Shown here in pieces: positions 59,459 through 64,000 of a DNA stretch of 64,000 nucleotides. The notes under the pieces were generated by a model. The model searched no databases and was not told the DNA's origin. It was given only the letters and a program-made list of their open reading frames with translations. The stretch comes from Arthrobacter sp. PM3. GTDB lineage: Bacteria; Actinomycetota; Actinomycetes; Actinomycetales; Micrococcaceae. The stretch lies in NCBI RefSeq assembly GCF_003352915.1, contig NZ_CP022314.1, forward strand, positions 1,697,272 to 1,761,271, read 5' to 3'. Numbering within the stretch: the stretch's first letter is position 1; the number at the start of each line of letters is the position of its first letter. Made by a program: the position numbers and the translations under genes.

Positions 59459-60391
59459 GTGACCACCACCTCCCTGACCTCGTCCCGGAGCGCAGACCGC
59501 GCCGGCGACAAAGTCTTCTCCGCAGCCACTGTGGCCGCCGGGTGCCTGATCCTTGCCGTGCTCTTCGGTGTGGCAGTGTTCCTGATCGTCCAGTCCCTCC
59601 CGGCCCTCACGGCGGCACCGGACAAGATCCAGGGCGGAGAGGGCTTCCTCTCCTACATCTGGCCGATCGTGATCGGTACCCTCATCGCCGCGGCGATCGC
59701 CATCGTCATCGCCACCCCGGTGGCCATCGGCGTCGCCCTGTTCATCTCGCACTACGCCCCGCGGAAGCTCGCCTCCGGATTGGGCTACGTCGTGGACCTG
59801 CTGGCCGCCATCCCCTCCGTTGTCTACGGCGCCTGGGGTGCGGCCGTCCTTGCCCGGGAAATCTCCCCGGCCTATGCCTGGCTGGCCGGCAACCTGGGCT
59901 GGCTGCCGATCTTCCAGGGACCGGCCTCGGCCACCGGCAAGACCATCCTCACCGCAGGGATCGTGCTCTCGGTCATGATCCTGCCGATCGTCACGTCCCT
60001 GAGCCGCGAAATCTTCCTGCAGACCCCCAAGCTGCACGAGGAAGCCGCGCTGGCCCTTGGCGCCACCCGCTGGGAAATGATCCGTACAGCGGTGCTGCCG
60101 TTCGGCCGTCCGGGCGTCATCAGCGCCGTGATGCTGGGCCTGGGCCGCGCACTCGGTGAGACCATGGCCGTCGCGCTGGTGCTGTCCTCCGGCGCCCTCA
60201 CGGCGAGCCTCATCCAGTCCGGCAACCAGACCATCGCCGCCGAAATCGCGCTGAACTTCCCCGAGGCCAGCGGCCTGAAGGTCAGCACGCTCATCGCCGC
60301 CGGCCTGGTCCTGTTCGTCATCACCCTGGGCGTGAACATGATCGCCCGCTGGGTCATCACCCGGCACAAAGAATTCTCGGGAGCCAACTAA
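59459..60391 (+). CDS. pstC: Phosphate ABC transporter permease PstC
   Basis: One of two membrane channels of the Pst importer. The 310-residue protein has about six helices, starting with VAAGCLILAVLFGVAVFLIV (about 26-45), and the cytoplasmic EAA-type loop EEAALALGATRWEMIRTAVLPFGRPG that contacts PstB. The GTG at 59459 follows GAAGGACCGT. Its stop TAA abuts the pstA ATG (TAAATG). Confidence 0.95.
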   Translation: MTTTSLTSSRSADRAGDKVFSAATVAAGCLILAVLFGVAVFLIVQSLPALTAAPDKIQGGEGFLSYIWPIVIGTLIAAAIAIVIATPVAIGVALFISHYAPRKLASGLGYVVDLLAAIPSVVYGAWGAAVLAREISPAYAWLAGNLGWLPIFQGPASATGKTILTAGIVLSVMILPIVTSLSREIFLQTPKLHEEAALALGATRWEMIRTAVLPFGRPGVISAVMLGLGRALGETMAVALVLSSGALTASLIQSGNQTIAAEIALNFPEASGLKVSTLIAAGLVLFVITLGVNMIARWVITRHKEFSGAN

Positions 60392-61501
60392 ATGACCTCC
60401 ACCCTGACGCCGGTCCGGAAGCGATCGGCCCTCACCAAAGGCCAGTTGCCCAAGGCCGCGCCTTACATCGTCCTGGCTGTTGCCCTCGTCCTCGGTGCTG
60501 CTGTCATGGCGCTGATCGGCTTCAACCCGCTGGGCTGGGGCATAGTGTCCGCCATTTTCTTCAGCGCCGGCCTGACAATGTGGAGCGCCGCCGTCGAAGG
60601 GTCCCGGCGTGCGAAGGACAAGCTCGTCACCTGCCTCGTGGTCGGGGCGTTCCTGATCGCCCTGCTGCCCCTCGTCTCGGTGATCTGGACCGTCCTGGTG
60701 AAGGGTCTTCCGGGCCTGATGGATCCCGGCTTCCTCTCCACCTCGATGAACGGCGTCACCGGGGCCTTTGACAACAAGGCCGTCGAGCAGGGCGCTCCCG
60801 TGGTTGGAGGCATCTACCACGCCCTGATCGGCACGGTCCTGATGACCATCCTTGCCACGCTGATTTCGGTACCAGTCGGCCTGCTGACCGCCATCTACCT
60901 GGTTGAGTACGGCGCGGACCGTCCCCTGGCGCGTGCCATCACGTTCTTCGTGGACGTCATGACCGGCATTCCCTCGATCGTTGCCGGCCTGTTCGCCGCC
61001 GCGTTCTTCTTCGCGGTCATCGGGCCCGGCACCAAGACCGCCGGCGTCGCCGCCGTCGCCCTGTCCGTGCTGATGATCCCGGTGGTGGTCCGCTCCAGCG
61101 AGGAAATGCTGAAGATCGTCCCCAACGAACTCCGCGAGGCCGCCTACGCCCTCGGCGTCCGCAAGTGGCGCACCATCGTCAAGGTGGTCATCCCGACGGC
61201 GATCTCCGGCATCGCGTCCGGCATCACCCTGGCGATTGCCCGCGTGATCGGTGAGACGGCGCCGATCCTGGTCACCGCCGGGTTCGCGACCTCGATCAAC
61301 TACAACGTGTTCAGCGGCTGGATGGCTTCGCTGCCCACGTTCATCTACACCCAGATCCTCAACCCGACGTCGCCGTCCAACCCGGACCCGTCGAACCAGC
61401 GCGCGTGGGGTGCCGCGCTGGTCCTGATCATCCTGGTGATGCTGCTGAACCTCGTGGCCCGCCTGATCGCCCGCATCTTCGCCCCCAAGACCGGCCGCTA
61501 G
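60392..61501 (+). CDS. pstA: Phosphate ABC transporter permease PstA
   Basis: Second channel subunit. The 369-residue protein has hydrophobic helices at about 24-43 and 47-70 in an N-terminal extension, then the permease core with LIGTVLMTILATLISVPVGLLTAIYLVEYG and the EAA-type loop NELREAAYALGVRKWRTIVKVVIPTAISG. The ATG follows the pstC stop directly, so the subunits are coupled. A hydrophilic Pro/Ser/Asn-rich segment (LNPTSPSNPDPSNQRAWG) precedes the last helix. Confidence 0.95.
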   Translation: MTSTLTPVRKRSALTKGQLPKAAPYIVLAVALVLGAAVMALIGFNPLGWGIVSAIFFSAGLTMWSAAVEGSRRAKDKLVTCLVVGAFLIALLPLVSVIWTVLVKGLPGLMDPGFLSTSMNGVTGAFDNKAVEQGAPVVGGIYHALIGTVLMTILATLISVPVGLLTAIYLVEYGADRPLARAITFFVDVMTGIPSIVAGLFAAAFFFAVIGPGTKTAGVAAVALSVLMIPVVVRSSEEMLKIVPNELREAAYALGVRKWRTIVKVVIPTAISGIASGITLAIARVIGETAPILVTAGFATSINYNVFSGWMASLPTFIYTQILNPTSPSNPDPSNQRAWGAALVLIILVMLLNLVARLIARIFAPKTGR

Positions 61502-61549
61502 GCCCCCGCCGCGCCTGCCGCCCATACCTCCAGCAAGTGAAGGAACACC

Positions 61550-62329
<780 letters not shown>

Positions 62330-62337
62330 ATCCGGCT

Positions 62338-63354
62338 TTAGAACCCGGCAGCCGGCGAGAGCGCCAACTGCAGGACGAACGCCGCGGCGGCGGTGGCAAG
62401 GGGCGTCAGGACCCAGAACGCCAGAATGCGGATCACCCACCGGCGGTTGGTGCCCGGGAAACTCTGGTTGGCGCCGGCGCCAAGGGCTGCGGACGTCACC
62501 ATGTGGGTCGTGGAAACAGGCCAGTGCAGTCCGACGGCGCCCACGAGCAGCATCACGGCGCTGTAGATCTGGGCGACGAAACCGCGCAGGGGGTCGATCC
62601 GGACCAGCCGGTAGCCGATGGTGTACGAAATCCGCCAGCCGCCCGCCAGGGTTCCCGCGGACAGCATCATGGCCGTCAGCAGCGCCACCCACGCCGGCAC
62701 CGAGCCGCCGTCGGAGAACCCGGCAGCCAGCAGCGCAAGGATCACCACGGCGCTGGTGCGCTGGCCGTCCTGCAGCCCGTGCCCGAAGGCGACCGCCGCA
62801 GCGGCGATGGCCTGGGCCCGCCGCGACCGGCTGTTGACGACGTTGGGCGGCGTGTAGCGTTCGGCCCACGTGGCGGGCCAGACGAGCAGGTATGCCCCGA
62901 TATAGGCGATCACCGGGGAGGCCAGCAGCGGGAGCACCACCTGGGACACCAGGGAGGCATTAACGCCGGTGACCGGGTAACCGCCGACGGCGACGCTCGC
63001 GACACCCGCCCCGGCGAGCCCGCCGACCAGGGCATGCGTGGAGGACGCCGGGATCCCGCGCCACCACATGTAGAGGCCCCAGAGAATGGCGCTCAGCAGC
63101 CCTGCCAGAAGGATGGTGAGGCCGTTGGTGCCGGCCGGCAGCGACAGCCAGGTCTGGCTGATGGCCAGCACGAGGGTGGCGCTCAACCAGGCGCCGATGA
63201 AGTTGAACAGGCTGGCCAGCAGCACCGCCACGGTGGGGGTCAGGGCGCGCGTCCGTACCGCGAGGGCCACCGAAGCCGACGCATCCCGGAAGCCGTTGAG
63301 GAACGCGAATGCCCCGGCGCACACCAGCACCAGGGCAAGGAAGAAGTTTGTCAC
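62338..63354 (-). CDS. Low-affinity inorganic phosphate transporter (Pit type)
   Basis: A 338-residue membrane protein with about nine to ten helices and the PiT signatures AFLNGFRDASASVALAVRTRAL at the N-terminus and GHGLQDGQRTSAVVILALLA in the second half, corresponding to the conserved GxND-type repeats. It imports phosphate as a metal complex or with cations. It is preceded 1 bp upstream by a DUF47 gene, its usual partner, and lies tail to tail with pstB. Confidence 0.92.
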   Translation of the reverse strand: MTNFFLALVLVCAGAFAFLNGFRDASASVALAVRTRALTPTVAVLLASLFNFIGAWLSATLVLAISQTWLSLPAGTNGLTILLAGLLSAILWGLYMWWRGIPASSTHALVGGLAGAGVASVAVGGYPVTGVNASLVSQVVLPLLASPVIAYIGAYLLVWPATWAERYTPPNVVNSRSRRAQAIAAAAVAFGHGLQDGQRTSAVVILALLAAGFSDGGSVPAWVALLTAMMLSAGTLAGGWRISYTIGYRLVRIDPLRGFVAQIYSAVMLLVGAVGLHWPVSTTHMVTSAALGAGANQSFPGTNRRWVIRILAFWVLTPLATAAAAFVLQLALSPAAGF

Positions 63355-63355
63355 C

Positions 63356-63973
63356 TCAGGATTCCTTGACGATGATGCTGCCCACCTGGGTCGCGATCCG
63401 GCGCATGTCCTTCGTGACCTCCACGAGCTGGTTCGCGATGTCGCGGTTGCGCGCGTACTGCGCCGACTTCATCTCGTGGAGCATGTCGGCGACCCAGATC
63501 CGGTGGGTGCGTTCGGCACGTTTGGCCAGGCGCAGGATTTCGATCCAGTAGTCTTCGAGTTCGTCCAGGTTGTCCAACTGCCGCATGGCATCGACAGTGA
63601 GCTCGGCCTGCCGGCTGATGATTTCCAGCTGGTCCGCGGCGCGCCTGGGCAGCCGGTCGAGCTTGTAGAGGGACACGAGTTCGGCTGCCGCATCCAGTTT
63701 CTCGATGGCCTCATTGAGGTACCGGGACAGGGCGTACATGTCCTCGCGGGGGATCGGGTTCACGAAGCTGGTCCGCATGTGGGTCAGGAGGGCGAAGTGC
63801 AGCTCCGCTGATTTGGCCTCGTGGTTGTGCATGTCCTCCACGAGCCGGACATGCTCACTGGCTGGGGCGCCCAGAATTTCGGAAAGCGTTCCGGTTGCCA
63901 GCACGATCTGGCGGGCCATTTGGGAGAGCAGGTTCAGCCCGGCGGCCTCCTGCGGAAACAGCCGCAGCTTCAC
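63356..63973 (-). CDS. DUF47 (PhoU-like) Pit accessory protein
   Basis: A 205-residue all-helical cytoplasmic protein of the DUF47 family, related to PhoU: LNLLSQMARQIVLATGTLSEIL, EHVRLVEDMHNHEAKSAEL, NPIPREDMYALSRYLNEAIEKLDAAAEL. DUF47 genes are found next to pit genes and are thought to regulate or assist the transporter. The GTG at 63973 is the first start in frame and gives a normal length. It is coupled to pit (1 bp gap). The remaining 27 bases to the window end hold its upstream region. Confidence 0.9.
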   Translation of the reverse strand: MKLRLFPQEAAGLNLLSQMARQIVLATGTLSEILGAPASEHVRLVEDMHNHEAKSAELHFALLTHMRTSFVNPIPREDMYALSRYLNEAIEKLDAAAELVSLYKLDRLPRRAADQLEIISRQAELTVDAMRQLDNLDELEDYWIEILRLAKRAERTHRIWVADMLHEMKSAQYARNRDIANQLVEVTKDMRRIATQVGSIIVKES

Positions 63974-64000
63974 GTTGCGTCACCGGTCTTCCGGGGAGAG

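Overview
The window looks like a chromosomal segment of a high-GC actinobacterium of the family Micrococcaceae, most likely Arthrobacter or Pseudarthrobacter. Support: GC-rich coding throughout, frequent GTG and TTG starts, an Lsr2 nucleoid protein, an actinobacterial DUF2342 metalloprotease, and the actinobacterial order dacB / metalloprotease / tilS / hpt / ftsH / folE-P-B-K / DUF3180 / PH-domain pair / DUF2520 / panC. The genus is my inference from protein resemblance; no rRNA or tRNA gene was seen.

Layout. 1-330 is the end of an IS3-type element. 341-595 and 2110-2264 are two blocks of a short GCATGTCC motif on either side of an amidase gene. 2437-7671 holds a rhodanese, pheA, a lipid kinase, serS and a HAD hydrolase. 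7737-9803 holds a SatD-like protein, a DUF429 protein and ppa. 9947-23732 is a long plus-strand housekeeping run: cell-wall peptidase, tRNA-lysidine synthase, purine salvage, FtsH, folate synthesis and pantothenate synthesis. 23870-28033 has an MFS exporter and two paralogous hydrolases around thymidine kinase. 28163-33200 carries lysS, lsr2 and clpC. 33279-40308 carries a Rieske protein, an S9 peptidase, an ArgA-type acetyltransferase, the PTS-type dihydroxyacetone kinase genes dhaKLM and mutY. 40542-50480 carries a membrane-anchored hypothetical protein, disA, prfC, a soluble kinase-GAF protein, a PucR regulator opposite a ferredoxin reductase/desaturase pair, and a lone EAL protein. 50531-55261 is a copper-resistance cluster. 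55337-57894 has radA and a FUSC protein. 58142-63973 has the Pst phosphate ABC transporter facing a Pit/DUF47 system.

How genes work together. FolE, FolP, FolB and FolK form a tightly packed folate operon with coupled starts. DhaK, DhaL and a DhaM-HPr fusion make one phosphorelay. The 47255-49583 pair resembles the mycobacterial DesA3-Rv3230c acyl desaturase system, with a divergent PucR-type regulator. The copper cluster pairs a CPH-type P-ATPase with a multicopper oxidase, and a CsoR-like palindrome fills the spacer of the predicted ATPase promoter. Pst has a plausible PHO box, and Pit lies end-to-end with it.

Most notable signals: the roughly 31-bp-spaced GCATGTCC arrays flanking the amidase; a family of GGGGTCAC / GTGACCCC palindromes in intergenic gaps; about eleven genes whose start codon lies 6-8 nt after a -10-like hexamer (leaderless signature); and mutY, whose catalytic domain is intact but which lacks a normal start codon upstream of its expected N-terminus.
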